Shown here: in pieces, positions 45,979-55,297 of the stretch
Layout: each line of letters opens with the position of its first letter
Position numbering within the stretch: the first letter of the stretch is position 1
Assembly: GCA_018061965.1 (NCBI GenBank)
Contig: JAGOTG010000014.1
Span: 1-64,000 of the forward strand
Reading direction: 5' to 3'
DNA from: Legionellaceae bacterium
GTDB lineage: Bacteria; Pseudomonadota; Gammaproteobacteria; Legionellales; Legionellaceae
DNA: 64,000 nt
The notes under the pieces: model-generated
Seen by the model: only the letters and a program-made list of their open reading frames with translations
Database searches by the model: none
What the model was told of the DNA's origin: nothing
Position numbers and translations under genes: made by a program

Positions 45979-47442
45979 ATGATGAATCATGGATTATGCC
46001 CTTCATTAGAACAAATAAAATCAGATTGCCTAGTAATTGGATTGTTTGCTGATACCCATGTCACAGAGCTCCCCATCAAACCTGCGATGCAGGCGCTCAC
46101 AGCGCATTTAAAAACCAGGCTAACCGAACCCGGCGACACCATTTATCATTCCGATGACCAAAATGCCCATGAATTATTATTGATCCATTGTGGAGAGAAG
46201 CAAGCTTATACACCCTCTGTGTTAAAAGAGCACCTCTGCAAAGTCGCTGCCCTCATCACAACCCAACGCTTACAGAGTGCAACGCTTTTTTTTCCTCAAT
46301 TAAACAAGCATACACCTGACTGGCAAATCGAACAGATGATTTTGCATTTTGAATCCAAGACCTATCAATTTTTAGATTTAAAAACTCAAAAAAACCACCC
46401 TCATGCCCTCAAATCCATTGAGTGGTACCTTCCGGATGCAACCGAAACGGCGGTGCAAACCGCACAAATCATTGCCGCCAGCATTCGCTATACCAGAAAT
46501 TTGGCCAATTTACCGGCCAATATTTGCACCCCCACTTATATGGCAAAACAAGCGCAAATTTTGGATGCAGAATGGGACTCCATCACCACCAAAATTATGA
46601 ACAAAGATGCCATAGAAAAACTTAACATGGGCGCATTCTTAGCGGTTGCCAAAGGCAGCACAGAACCGCCTCAATTCATTCAAATCAAATATCAAGGCCC
46701 AGGTGTCGGCGCCGAACCCCCGATTGTCTTAATTGGAAAAGGGATCACCTTTGATTCAGGCGGGATTTCATTAAAACCCGCAGAATTTATGGAGGAAATG
46801 AAGTTCGACATGGCTGGCGCAGCCAGTGTACTCGGTACTTTGCAAGCCTGTGCTACGTTAAAATTGCCCATCAATGTCATCGGTTTGCTCGCCTGCACCG
46901 AAAACATGCCTAGTGGTGCGGCTACCAAACCAGGGGATGTCGTCACCTCCATGGCCGGCCTTACTGTTGAGATTACGAATACCGATGCCGAAGGCCGTTT
47001 GGTATTAGCCGACGCTCTCCATTATGCCAAACAATTCAACCCAAAATTTGTAGTGGATATTGCAACCCTTACTGGGGCAATGGTGATTGCTTTGGGATAT
47101 ATTACCACTGGATTTATGAGTAATGACCAAGAGCTGAGTGAAAAAATGGTCGCCGCTGGCGAGCACAGCCAAGAAAAAGTTTGGCGCATGCCACTCGATC
47201 CCGCCTACCAGGATATGTTAAATAGTCCTATAGCGGATATGCTCAATGCCCCACTCGGCCGTGTCGCGGGCGCGATCACAGCAGCCTGTTTTTTATCGCG
47301 GTTCGCCGAATCATTCCGTTGGGCACATTTGGATATTGCAGGCACAGGCTGGGTATCAGGGAAAGATCGTTGTGCTACAGGGCGTCCCGTCGCATTATTA
47401 ATCCAACTTCTACGAGACTTGGTTGCAGAACATGCGAATTGA
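45979..47442 (+). CDS. pepA: Leucyl aminopeptidase PepA (M17)
   Basis: A 487-residue cytosolic hexameric aminopeptidase with two metal ions. Typical motifs: LIGKGITFDSGGISLKP, KFDMAGAASVLG and the signature NTDAEGRLVLADAL. ATG 45979 or 45982 is favoured by the upstream TTGGAAG; an in-frame TTG at 45970 is also open. PepA can also bind DNA in E. coli (cer/carAB); nothing here bears on that. Confidence 0.94.
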   Translation: MMNHGLCPSLEQIKSDCLVIGLFADTHVTELPIKPAMQALTAHLKTRLTEPGDTIYHSDDQNAHELLLIHCGEKQAYTPSVLKEHLCKVAALITTQRLQSATLFFPQLNKHTPDWQIEQMILHFESKTYQFLDLKTQKNHPHALKSIEWYLPDATETAVQTAQIIAASIRYTRNLANLPANICTPTYMAKQAQILDAEWDSITTKIMNKDAIEKLNMGAFLAVAKGSTEPPQFIQIKYQGPGVGAEPPIVLIGKGITFDSGGISLKPAEFMEEMKFDMAGAASVLGTLQACATLKLPINVIGLLACTENMPSGAATKPGDVVTSMAGLTVEITNTDAEGRLVLADALHYAKQFNPKFVVDIATLTGAMVIALGYITTGFMSNDQELSEKMVAAGEHSQEKVWRMPLDPAYQDMLNSPIADMLNAPLGRVAGAITAACFLSRFAESFRWAHLDIAGTGWVSGKDRCATGRPVALLIQLLRDLVAEHAN

Positions 47443-47866
47443 TTTTTACCTACTTAACGAAGCCGCGCCAGAAGCCTTGTGGCTAACTGCCTGTCGTTTA
47501 CTTGAAAAAGCCTATTTGAAAAAACATCAAGTTTTCGTGTATTGTGCACATCAACAAGATGCGGAACATTTGGATGAACTATTATGGACATTCAAACCGG
47601 ATAGTTTTATTCCCCATCATATTCAGGGAGAAGGTCCTGAGCCACCGCCACCGATTCAAATTGGATACAGTGAAGAGCCACAAGGCTTTAACGATATTCT
47701 GTTCAATCTCTCTCCGACCATACCGACTTTCATAACACGGTTTAAACGTATCATTGAAATTGTGTCTGCAGATGAGGCTGCCAAAACTATTAGCCGAAAC
47801 CATTTTAGAGAATATCGTAAAAAAGGGTTTGAACCACAAACGCATAACATTACCCATAAAGCTTAG
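47432..47866 (+). CDS. holC: DNA polymerase III chi subunit
   Basis: A 144-residue protein starting MRIDFYLLNEAAPEALWLTA with the chi-family pattern (ACRLLEKAYLKKHQVFVYC, LWTFKPDSFIPH). Chi links the clamp loader to single-strand-binding protein. The ATG at 47432 overlaps the end of pepA by 11 bases, the usual pepA-holC pair. Confidence 0.9.
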   Translation: MRIDFYLLNEAAPEALWLTACRLLEKAYLKKHQVFVYCAHQQDAEHLDELLWTFKPDSFIPHHIQGEGPEPPPPIQIGYSEEPQGFNDILFNLSPTIPTFITRFKRIIEIVSADEAAKTISRNHFREYRKKGFEPQTHNITHKA

Positions 47867-47898
47867 GATCTGGTTCAACGAGGTTGAACAAAAAGGTT

Positions 47899-47955
47899 TC
47901 GATCCCCTCATCCGCCCTATCGGGCACCTTCTCCCGGAGGGAGAAGGAAATCCAT
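47899..47955. repeat. Palindromic repeat between convergent genes
   Basis: GATCCCCTCATCCGCCCTAT, then CGGGCACCTTCTCCCGGAGGGAGAAGG: two adjacent small hairpins (CCGCCCTATCGGGC-like and CCTTCTCCC / GGGAGAAGG) typical of dispersed bacterial intergenic repeats. Confidence 0.7.
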
Positions 47956-47985
47956 TCAAAATTCAAAGGCAACCATTCAGAATGG

Positions 47986-49347
47986 TTACGAATATTTATC
48001 CATCAAATACTGCCCAACTGCCAACACACCCATCGCCTCTCCTCCCTCAGGCTTTCCAGGTTGATTACCAATATTCCAGGCCATAATGTCAAAATGTAAC
48101 CAATTAATTTCAGGCTTTACAAAATATTGCAAAAATAACGCTGCAACAATGGCTCCAGCATAAGCGGATGGCGATGAATTCATGATATCCGCTATCTTTG
48201 ATTCAAATAACAATTGATAATTCTGAAACAATGGTAATTGCCAGATGGGATCAGAACACTGCACGCCATAGCTTTGAACTTCAGCTGCCAACGCATCGTT
48301 GTTGGAGAACATGGCTGAAATTTCCGTCCCCACAGCAACCCGTGCTGCACCAGTTAAGGTGGCAAAATCAATCAGAATCTCTGGGGGTTGTTCACAAGCT
48401 TTCACCAAAGCATCTGCAAGCACCAAACGCCCTTCTGCATCCGTATTGTCAATTTCGACCGTCATACCATTGCGCATGACCAACACATCACCAGGTCGAT
48501 ACGACTGCTCACTCACTGCATTTTCAACAGCCGGAATGAATACTTGTAAATAAATAGGTAATTTTTCACTCATCAGCCATTTGGCCAATCCTAAAACTTG
48601 GGCTGCTCCCCCCATATCTTTTTTCATCAACCGCATGCTGAAGGAGTTTTTGAGATCTAATCCTCCTGAATCAAAACACACGCCTTTTCCTACTAGCGTG
48701 ACATGCGGGTGCGAAGCATCCCCCCAAGCCAAATGAATCAACCGTGGGGCAGACGCCGCAGCGCGGCCCACCGCATGAATCGCTGGATAATTATGGGTAA
48801 GCAACTCTTCTCCAACCAAGATTTGACACTGAGCGTGGTATTTTTCAGCCAATTCCGTTGCAACAGCCCCCAATCCTTCAGGATTCAGTAAGTTTGGCGG
48901 AAAATTGATCAAATCCCTGACCAAAAACACCGCATCGGCTTTGTTCACCACTTTAGGCAAATACTGGGGGTTGATTGCCAAAACTCGCGGTAATGGCAAA
49001 ACTTTTTGGAAATGATCAAAACGATATTGGGCCAAAGCCCACATCAATACCGCACGCTCTGACACCGCATTCGTAATCTGGTATGTGCCAGGCGGTAATT
49101 TCAACGCCGCAGTCGCCAGCGCCACCGCATCTGAAGCCTCACCAGCACCCATATAGACTTTTGACAAGGCACCTTCTTCGTTCCAGATCAAAGCCATTTC
49201 ACCGATTTTTGCACCAAATTGCATCACGGCCAACGTGCGTCGCTCTGAGTCAGAGCAGGGTTGAAACGTTTTATATTCCGCAATATTTAACAGGGTCAGC
49301 GGAATAGCATGGCCACTAATAGGTTGATAAAATTGTTGTGATTTCAT
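47986..49347 (-). CDS. Second M17-family leucyl aminopeptidase (PepB-like)
   Basis: A 453-residue M17 peptidase distinct from PepA. The catalytic region is complete: LVGKGVCFDSGGLDLKN, LMKKDMGGAAQVLGLA and NTDAEGRLVLADAL. The N-terminal domain is unrelated to that of the pepA product. Its start overlaps murJ's stop by four bases. Confidence 0.9.
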   Translation of the reverse strand: MKSQQFYQPISGHAIPLTLLNIAEYKTFQPCSDSERRTLAVMQFGAKIGEMALIWNEEGALSKVYMGAGEASDAVALATAALKLPPGTYQITNAVSERAVLMWALAQYRFDHFQKVLPLPRVLAINPQYLPKVVNKADAVFLVRDLINFPPNLLNPEGLGAVATELAEKYHAQCQILVGEELLTHNYPAIHAVGRAAASAPRLIHLAWGDASHPHVTLVGKGVCFDSGGLDLKNSFSMRLMKKDMGGAAQVLGLAKWLMSEKLPIYLQVFIPAVENAVSEQSYRPGDVLVMRNGMTVEIDNTDAEGRLVLADALVKACEQPPEILIDFATLTGAARVAVGTEISAMFSNNDALAAEVQSYGVQCSDPIWQLPLFQNYQLLFESKIADIMNSSPSAYAGAIVAALFLQYFVKPEINWLHFDIMAWNIGNQPGKPEGGEAMGVLAVGQYLMDKYS

Positions 49348-50897
49348 GATTTCACCTTAATTTTTCCGCGAAATTGGCTAATTCGTACCCCACAAATAGC
49401 GAGGGTCGCGACATAAATGACTGCCGCGATACTGACATGCCACAGTAACCATCCCAGGCGTACAAACCTAGTCCATTCCATCCAAATGTTCAAATCAGCT
49501 TTTATAAACAGCAGATAAGCCGTCATAGCAATACTGGCGACCACCAATTGCAACAAATAACGCCCCCAACCCGGCTGTAAATGAAAAATCTTACGACGGA
49601 CCAGTAATACCAACAATACCCCACAATTTACATAACTAGCAATGGAAGAAGCCAACGTTAGCCCTGCGTGCGCCAAAGGACGAATGAGTAAAGCACAGAG
49701 TATGGAATTCACAACCATGGACCAGATACCCACTTTGACAGGTGTTTTGATATTTTGGCAGGCATAAAAACCCGAGGCCAACACTTTCACCAGCATAAAC
49801 CCAGGTACGCCAATCGCAAGTGTGATGAGACTTTGTTGAGTTTGCACCACATCCCAAGCACTATATTTCCCATAAGCAAAACACGTTGCGATGGCAGGCA
49901 TCGCGAACACCGCTAGTCCTATTCCTGCAGGCAATCCAATGAGTAACAACAAACGCAACCCCCAATCTAAAGCTTGCGAAAAGTGCTCGATATTTTGCTC
50001 AGCCTTACGTCGGGACAAATGCGGTAAAATAACGGTTGCGATGGCCACTCCGAATACCCCTAACGGAAAATCCACCAAACGATCAGTAAAATATAACCAA
50101 GTCACTGAGCCCACGGGTAAAAAAGAAGCAAAAATGGTGTCAATCAATAAATTAATTTGGGCGACTGAAACACCAAACAAAGAAGGCACCATTAATTTCA
50201 TGACCCGACTGACCCCATCATCATGTCGTTTCAATTGGGGTTTAATTAATAAATTGCGTCGGTACAAAAATGGAATTTGAAAAGCTAACTGGACAATACC
50301 AGCTATCAACACTCCCCACGCTAATCCCACAACCGGGATCGCGCAATGGGGACTTAAATACAGAGCACAGACAATCATACTGATATTCAAAAAGACCGGG
50401 GTAAACGCTGGGACACCGAAATAGCCATAGGTATTCAAAATAGCGCCTGCCATACCCGTCAATGAAATCAACATCAAATAAGGAAAAGTCAATTGCAACA
50501 TAGTACTGGCCAAAGCAAACCGTTCAGAATCAGCTCCAAAACCAGGCGCAAAAATCCGAATAATAATCGGCGCTGCCACAATGCCAACCACCGTAACCAA
50601 CATCAATATCGTGCTCAAAGTCCCCGCAACTCTTGCTAAAAAAGTCCGCACATCTTCTAGGGACCGAGTTTGTTGATATTCCGAAAGAACCGGTACAAAT
50701 GCTTGAGAAAAGGATCCCTCCGAAAAGAGTCTGCGCATAAAATTAGGGATTTTGAACGCCACATAAAATGCATCCATCCCTGCTGCAGCTCCAAATAATT
50801 GCGCAATCACCATATCGCGCACAAAACCCATAATCCGCGACAAAAACGTCATCAGCGACACCAAAGAAGTCGAGCGCAACAAACTCGTTTGTTTCAA
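49344..50897 (-). CDS. murJ: Lipid II flippase MurJ (MviN)
   Basis: A 517-residue protein with about 14 membrane helices of the MOP superfamily. It begins KQTSLLRSTSLVSLMTFLSR and contains RDMVIAQLFGAAAGMDAFYVAFKIPNFMRRLFSEGSFSQAFVP, the family hallmark with functional arginines. It flips lipid II for peptidoglycan synthesis. The start is TTG at 50897, supported by AAGGAAATATC just upstream. Confidence 0.95.
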   Translation of the reverse strand: MKQTSLLRSTSLVSLMTFLSRIMGFVRDMVIAQLFGAAAGMDAFYVAFKIPNFMRRLFSEGSFSQAFVPVLSEYQQTRSLEDVRTFLARVAGTLSTILMLVTVVGIVAAPIIIRIFAPGFGADSERFALASTMLQLTFPYLMLISLTGMAGAILNTYGYFGVPAFTPVFLNISMIVCALYLSPHCAIPVVGLAWGVLIAGIVQLAFQIPFLYRRNLLIKPQLKRHDDGVSRVMKLMVPSLFGVSVAQINLLIDTIFASFLPVGSVTWLYFTDRLVDFPLGVFGVAIATVILPHLSRRKAEQNIEHFSQALDWGLRLLLLIGLPAGIGLAVFAMPAIATCFAYGKYSAWDVVQTQQSLITLAIGVPGFMLVKVLASGFYACQNIKTPVKVGIWSMVVNSILCALLIRPLAHAGLTLASSIASYVNCGVLLVLLVRRKIFHLQPGWGRYLLQLVVASIAMTAYLLFIKADLNIWMEWTRFVRLGWLLWHVSIAAVIYVATLAICGVRISQFRGKIKVKS

Positions 50898-50922
50898 GAT
50901 ATTTCCTTATGATTTAGGGAGG

Positions 50923-50949
50923 ATATAGTGAATTGATTTTTAATTGACT
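50923..50949. repeat. Short copy of the 4459-4485 flank sequence
   Basis: ATATAGTGAATTGATT followed by TTTAATTGAC matches the left flank of the palindromic element at 4459. The GGTTGGGCC core is absent here, so it is a solo end or fragment, upstream of murJ. Confidence 0.6.
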
Positions 50950-51030
50950 ATATAAATTATATTGAGAGGGATGAAGATATTTTAACATTCGACAAACATT
51001 GCGCAACAAGAATAAAAGGTCGCGGCTACA

Positions 51031-52605
51031 TCATCCAGAGCGCAACTGCCTATATTGATGCTTGTGATCCGACTCATGCTCAGTACCATCCTCGCCAGAC
51101 AACCCTTTGAATAAAGTCATATGGTAATTGGCAACTTGACAAGGTTTATTAAAAAAGGCACAGAGACAACGATACAGATAGCGTCCGAGGGGTTCTTTCT
51201 GGTGGATAGAGGGGTTTTGATCAAAGATCCTTTTGATCTGTTCTATTTTTTCTTGACCCATCAGTTTTGGATCGTCAAGCTTAGCGAGCATAGCCCCAAT
51301 ACATTTTAGTTTTTGAGTTTTATATATATCTGAAATAGTTGATTCCACATCGGCATGATAGTCATTGAGTAATTTACGTAGCCCTAGCTCTACAGGAGCA
51401 GCCAGCCTACTGAGGGTAAACGCTACCCCTATATCGGGCTGTGTCTTTTGCAATTGTAGCGTCGTCAGATAGGTCTTCAGATCACAAACTTCTAACAAAT
51501 CAGCAGCGCCGACAAGCTGCATCTGATCAAAGCGTTGAAAATATTCTTTTATCTTTTCTGTTCGAATAATGTGACGCAATTCGGAATTAGGCATTGCTCT
51601 TTGTATTGCTCTTTCATCCGTACCGGGAATGGCATTCAAATAGTTCTCGATATCGTCTGGTCCCTGCTGTTCAGTCAATAAATCCAAATGATTCACAATC
51701 AAAGCCAAATGATGCACAGAAATATCAGGTTTCTCTAAGATTTCGTCAATATGCGTATGTAATTGATCTTTGATGGCACCATGCAAGGGCCCCAAATAGC
51801 GAGCTAATTCAAAATCCACATGGTCTTTATATTCCAAATTATCGTTCACCGCTTTCGTTTGCATACCTAGCTTGAAAAGATCTTCAAACTCTAAAGTAGC
51901 AATGATTGGTTTGAAATACGTCTCTAATATTGAGACCAGATCATCGCTGTCTAAATTGAGTCTTTGCTTTAAGTCAATCCCATGTGCTTGGATTTTCCTA
52001 TAATTATCATCTACTCTTAACGCCGTCTGAATGTTGTCAGAATCATCATCTGAAGGCTGCTCATACAATCCAATGCCAAATTCTGATTGATAAAAATCAA
52101 TTAGCTTTTTATACATTTCAGCTAGTGTTCGCTCAGACATGATGGTAGTGATACTCTGAACAGCACTATTATTTTCCTCACCCTTCAGCTGTCGTTGACG
52201 CTTAAGCACCGACACAAACAAGCTATCTAAATATAAATTCACACACTCGCTTTGGGCATCGGTTCCGACATCCGTTTCGAATATAGATTGTCGAATACGA
52301 TTTTTTTCGATCGCATCTTGTAAATCCTTTAATTCGGCAACATTGGCTGAGACGATCAGTTGATCACAATAACTGGTTAATAGAGGCACCATATCGTCAA
52401 CAGGGTCAAGCATACAATGCACAGCATATTGTTTTAAAAAGGGAAATTTTTGCGGGTCTTGTACAAAACAACCCATTTTCGGATAAGTTTCGTTGTCATT
52501 CACTGCTAAAATTTCTATCCCCAAAGCCTGCAAGTATACTTGCTCAAGTTTAGAAAACATGTCGGAAACATCGGTCTGTTCGACCACATCCATCAAACTA
52601 TTCAT
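51031..52605 (-). CDS. Large unknown soluble helical protein
   Basis: A 524-residue acidic, largely helical protein without leader or membrane segment. Several stretches look like helical repeats (LADLLEVCDLKTYLTTLQLQ-type, FDQMQLVGAADLLEV). No enzymatic motif is recognised. The C-terminal 30 residues are polar (SGEDGTEHESDHKHQYRQLR), with a high Glu/Asp/His/Gln content of the kind seen in some Dot/Icm secretion signals. Effector status is therefore possible, not shown. Confidence 0.6.
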   Translation of the reverse strand: MNSLMDVVEQTDVSDMFSKLEQVYLQALGIEILAVNDNETYPKMGCFVQDPQKFPFLKQYAVHCMLDPVDDMVPLLTSYCDQLIVSANVAELKDLQDAIEKNRIRQSIFETDVGTDAQSECVNLYLDSLFVSVLKRQRQLKGEENNSAVQSITTIMSERTLAEMYKKLIDFYQSEFGIGLYEQPSDDDSDNIQTALRVDDNYRKIQAHGIDLKQRLNLDSDDLVSILETYFKPIIATLEFEDLFKLGMQTKAVNDNLEYKDHVDFELARYLGPLHGAIKDQLHTHIDEILEKPDISVHHLALIVNHLDLLTEQQGPDDIENYLNAIPGTDERAIQRAMPNSELRHIIRTEKIKEYFQRFDQMQLVGAADLLEVCDLKTYLTTLQLQKTQPDIGVAFTLSRLAAPVELGLRKLLNDYHADVESTISDIYKTQKLKCIGAMLAKLDDPKLMGQEKIEQIKRIFDQNPSIHQKEPLGRYLYRCLCAFFNKPCQVANYHMTLFKGLSGEDGTEHESDHKHQYRQLRSG

Positions 52606-52750
52606 TCAGGAATCGATCAATGTGTTTAATTAAATTATAGTATTGATTACCACAAAAGCAATTGTTGCCATAAGTGTAAATCAGGCCAAGTGTCTTAACG
52701 ACAATCCATGACACATTACGATAAGCAAGCCTCATTAGATAATTATTTAA

Positions 52751-52816
52751 GTAGTTTGGGCCTTGGCCCAACAAAAATATCTTTGCTCTGCTTCGTTGGG
52801 CCAAGGCCCTACCTAC
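52751..52816. repeat. GGTTGGGCC-family palindromic repeat
   Basis: Ends GTAGTTTGGGCCTTGGCCC and GGGCCAAGGCCCTACCTAC enclose a centre of about 27 bases (CAAAAATATCTTTGCTCTGC). Same family as 4494-4548 and 27907-27999. Confidence 0.8.
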
Positions 52817-52828
52817 CATTTTTTTAGA

Positions 52829-52855
52829 TATACCTTTCACGAATGGGTTTTAGGA
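52829..52855 (+). mobile_element. Left-end fragment of the 163-bp element
   Basis: TATACCTTTCACGAATGGG then TTTTAGGA matches the outer left end of copies 1-3 with two changes. The rest is missing. It is 13 bases after a GGTTGGGCC repeat. From 52856 to 52978 nothing gene-like is seen. Confidence 0.65.
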
Positions 52856-52978
52856 CCAGATGACAATAAAGACGTCTACTTCCCGGAGATACGAAGAGGG
52901 ATACCGGGCTTCAAGAGATGAATTGCAACAAACCCTAGTAATTTAGTAATTTAAGATACCGTTTTTCTAAATTTTAAC

Positions 52979-53007
52979 TTGACAACTGCATTCACCTTAG
53001 GCATTAT
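52979..53007 (+). promoter_or_regulatory. Probable sigma-70 promoter of rpsT
   Basis: TTGACA and CATTAT with a 17-base spacer, ending 41 bases before the rpsT start codon. The -35 is perfect and the -10 matches at four of six bases. Confidence 0.55.
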
Positions 53008-53048
53008 TAGGAAATATTAGTATTTTTTTGTTTTTATGGAGTCTTGTT

Positions 53049-53315
53049 GTGGCAAATATTAAGTCGGCTGTGAAGCGTGCACGTCAGAATACAAAATTAC
53101 GGCAACGTAATACCAGCGCACGTTCAATGTTTCGCACTTTTGTAAAACATGTGCTGAAAGCCGTTGAGTTAAAAGACAAAGAAGCTGCTACAAAAGCTTT
53201 TTCTGTTGCACAACCAGTCATTGATAGAGCCGTAACCAAAGGGCTTATTCATATTAACAAAGCATCAAGAATAAAGAGCCGCCTGTCTGCAAGAATCAAA
53301 GGCATAGCTGCTTAA
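53049..53315 (+). CDS. rpsT: 30S ribosomal protein S20
   Basis: An 88-residue basic protein starting (M)[13 protein letters not shown], as usual for S20. The start codon is GTG at 53049, with GGAG seven bases upstream. A non-ATG start is common for rpsT in Gammaproteobacteria and supports autogenous control. Followed by a strong terminator. Confidence 0.95.
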   Translation: MANIKSAVKRARQNTKLRQRNTSARSMFRTFVKHVLKAVELKDKEAATKAFSVAQPVIDRAVTKGLIHINKASRIKSRLSARIKGIAA

Positions 53316-53349
53316 TCCAGCGTTTCCGTCGCTCTAAGTCCGAAAACAC

Positions 53350-53380
53350 CCGAACCGGTATACCGGTTCGGTTTTTATTT
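53350..53380 (+). terminator. Rho-independent terminator of rpsT
   Basis: Perfect 11-bp arms CCGAACCGGTA / TACCGGTTCGG followed by TTTTTATTT, 35 bases after the rpsT stop. Confidence 0.9.
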
Positions 53381-53442
53381 GAGATAAAAACAAGCGTGTC
53401 AGACCGGATTTATTAATTACCTACATGGAGAACACAAGGCCT

Positions 53443-53670
53443 ATGGCGAAAGAAGATCATATTGAAATGGCTGGTACCATACTGGATACATTACCCAATA
53501 CTATGTTTCGTGTAGAATTAGAGAATGGACACATCATTACTGCCCACATTTCCGGACGGATGCGCAAAAACTACATCCGAATCCTTACGGGTGACAAAGT
53601 CAAAGTAGAATTAACCCCTTACGATTTAACCAAAGGACGTATTATCTTCCGCGATAAAAACGATAAATAA
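53443..53670 (+). CDS. infA: Translation initiation factor IF-1
   Basis: A 75-residue S1-fold protein ([19 protein letters not shown], then [37 protein letters not shown]). The ATG at 53443 gives the standard N-terminus; an ATG at 53425 adds six residues. It binds the ribosomal A site during initiation. Confidence 0.95.
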   Translation: MAKEDHIEMAGTILDTLPNTMFRVELENGHIITAHISGRMRKNYIRILTGDKVKVELTPYDLTKGRIIFRDKNDK

Positions 53671-53780
53671 GCAGGTCCTTACAAAACATATAGACAAAGA
53701 GAAAGGGATGTTTAATACATCCCCAATTTTTTTCCAGTAATTCCAACAAGTACCCTATCACATTACCCCATCTATACTCA

Positions 53781-55214
53781 CTAATTATTTTTCGGTATAG
53801 AAGTATCTGCGTCGATATTCTGTAATAATTGTTTAAGGTTGTTTTGAACAAAAGAACTTTTATAAAAGAAACTCGATACAATGTCGTGACAAAACGAATC
53901 CATTATTTTAGATTTCTCTTCCGCTGCAGGCCAAAAACACTGATTTTCCACAGCAAAGCATGAATCATACAAATAAAGTGGCAGCCCATTTAAAACATTC
54001 AAAAGAATGAGTATAGCCATACATGAAAGCATGACCATCACGCCCACAGATATACAGAGCAAATCAATAGCACGACTCGCAAGATCCAATACAACCAAAG
54101 GTGTGCTCAAACCTAAAACAGTTGGAATCGCCGCAGCAAAACGCATCAAACGGAGCATCCAAATGACTATCGGATTATGTTCTGCGGGTATACTCTGAGT
54201 TAAATTGGAATAAATACTTTGTGTTGCGAACCTAAAATGGTTTATTCCTCTATTTTGAGTGATGTCTTTACTTATTTGGAGTTTAATTGAATTCAAACTA
54301 CTCTGAGTACCGCCTTCGATTTGCATCAGCTGACTGGCCTTTGCTTGCAAGACTCTTAATCCTAAATTATATGTTTCAGTTTCTGATATTTGAACGTCCG
54401 TTTCAGTATCAAGCAGCACAAATTTATCATCCTCTACCCGATATTGTTTCCCCAATTTCATACACGCTGCCTTTTCTACATCTCTTTCATACTGATCAAA
54501 CGTAATCAGATTTAATAAGGGCCGCTCTATCCCATTACGCAGTGTCCGCACTAAAGAATACACGATACTATTCAGTCGTAAAATCAATAACTGAGTTAAA
54601 ACCGTAACACCTATTATTAAAAGAGCAGCAACCACAAGCAAAATACCTAATATCGCCATGCAAAAACGGTATAAAAAATATAAAAGGCTAGTTGATTGTC
54701 GGTATTGAAAAAACAGCCCATAGATCAAGTTATCTACAAGCCCAAAATTTAAGCTCAATAACCAATATTTCAAAACATATTTATTATGTTGTTCTATATT
54801 AAGATCGGAAAACGTTTGTTGCGGATCAGGAGATCTCTTAAAGTTGGCCAGCAAAAAATGAGCTGTTTTCTCTACGAAACGACTTGGATTTTGAAATAAA
54901 TGCGCCATGCTCAACTCAGGCATTGTATGAATATAATGTTGGAATAATTGATTAGGCAATTGTTTGATTTTTTCAGATTGCGTCGAGTTTAATTTGCGTG
55001 CAAAACTGTCCACATGGCTGCTTGTTGGGCTGAGAAAAATAGGATCAGATCTTTTGAGGGTATTCAGGTCATCGCGGTCAATGGAACTAAGCGTTTCAAA
55101 GAAAATGGTTCTTAATTGAAATTCAAACCGCTCTGGATCAATGAACTCATGTTGGGGAACATCCACTGCATTCAAACGATAATGCATTAGTTCTAATGCT
55201 GTTTCAGCTCGCAT
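53781..55214 (-). CDS. Large unknown membrane protein with two helix pairs
   Basis: A 477-residue protein. About 160 polar residues precede a first hydrophobic pair (LLYFLYRFCMAILGILLVV, AALLIIGVTVLTQLLIL). A polar middle domain (about 120 residues) and a second pair (PTVLGLSTPLVVLDL, LCISVGVMVMLSCMAILILL) follow, then a polar tail. No signal peptide and no known family. GAAAGAG precedes the ATG. The layout, polar termini with hydrophobic hairpins, parallels the protein at 11953-13179 and would suit a membrane-inserting effector; this is inference only. Confidence 0.6.
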   Translation of the reverse strand: MRAETALELMHYRLNAVDVPQHEFIDPERFEFQLRTIFFETLSSIDRDDLNTLKRSDPIFLSPTSSHVDSFARKLNSTQSEKIKQLPNQLFQHYIHTMPELSMAHLFQNPSRFVEKTAHFLLANFKRSPDPQQTFSDLNIEQHNKYVLKYWLLSLNFGLVDNLIYGLFFQYRQSTSLLYFLYRFCMAILGILLVVAALLIIGVTVLTQLLILRLNSIVYSLVRTLRNGIERPLLNLITFDQYERDVEKAACMKLGKQYRVEDDKFVLLDTETDVQISETETYNLGLRVLQAKASQLMQIEGGTQSSLNSIKLQISKDITQNRGINHFRFATQSIYSNLTQSIPAEHNPIVIWMLRLMRFAAAIPTVLGLSTPLVVLDLASRAIDLLCISVGVMVMLSCMAILILLNVLNGLPLYLYDSCFAVENQCFWPAAEEKSKIMDSFCHDIVSSFFYKSSFVQNNLKQLLQNIDADTSIPKNN

Positions 55215-55297
55215 TTTAATACTCTTTCTGTAAAAATTACGTCAAACTAGCATAAAACAAAAATAAAGTACACTCAGTGACAGCCCTCAGATACTAC

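Noticed and set aside
52598-52840. 80-residue minus-strand ORF
   Set aside because: It runs through a dispersed GGTTGGGCC palindrome and has no ribosome-binding site or recognisable sequence.
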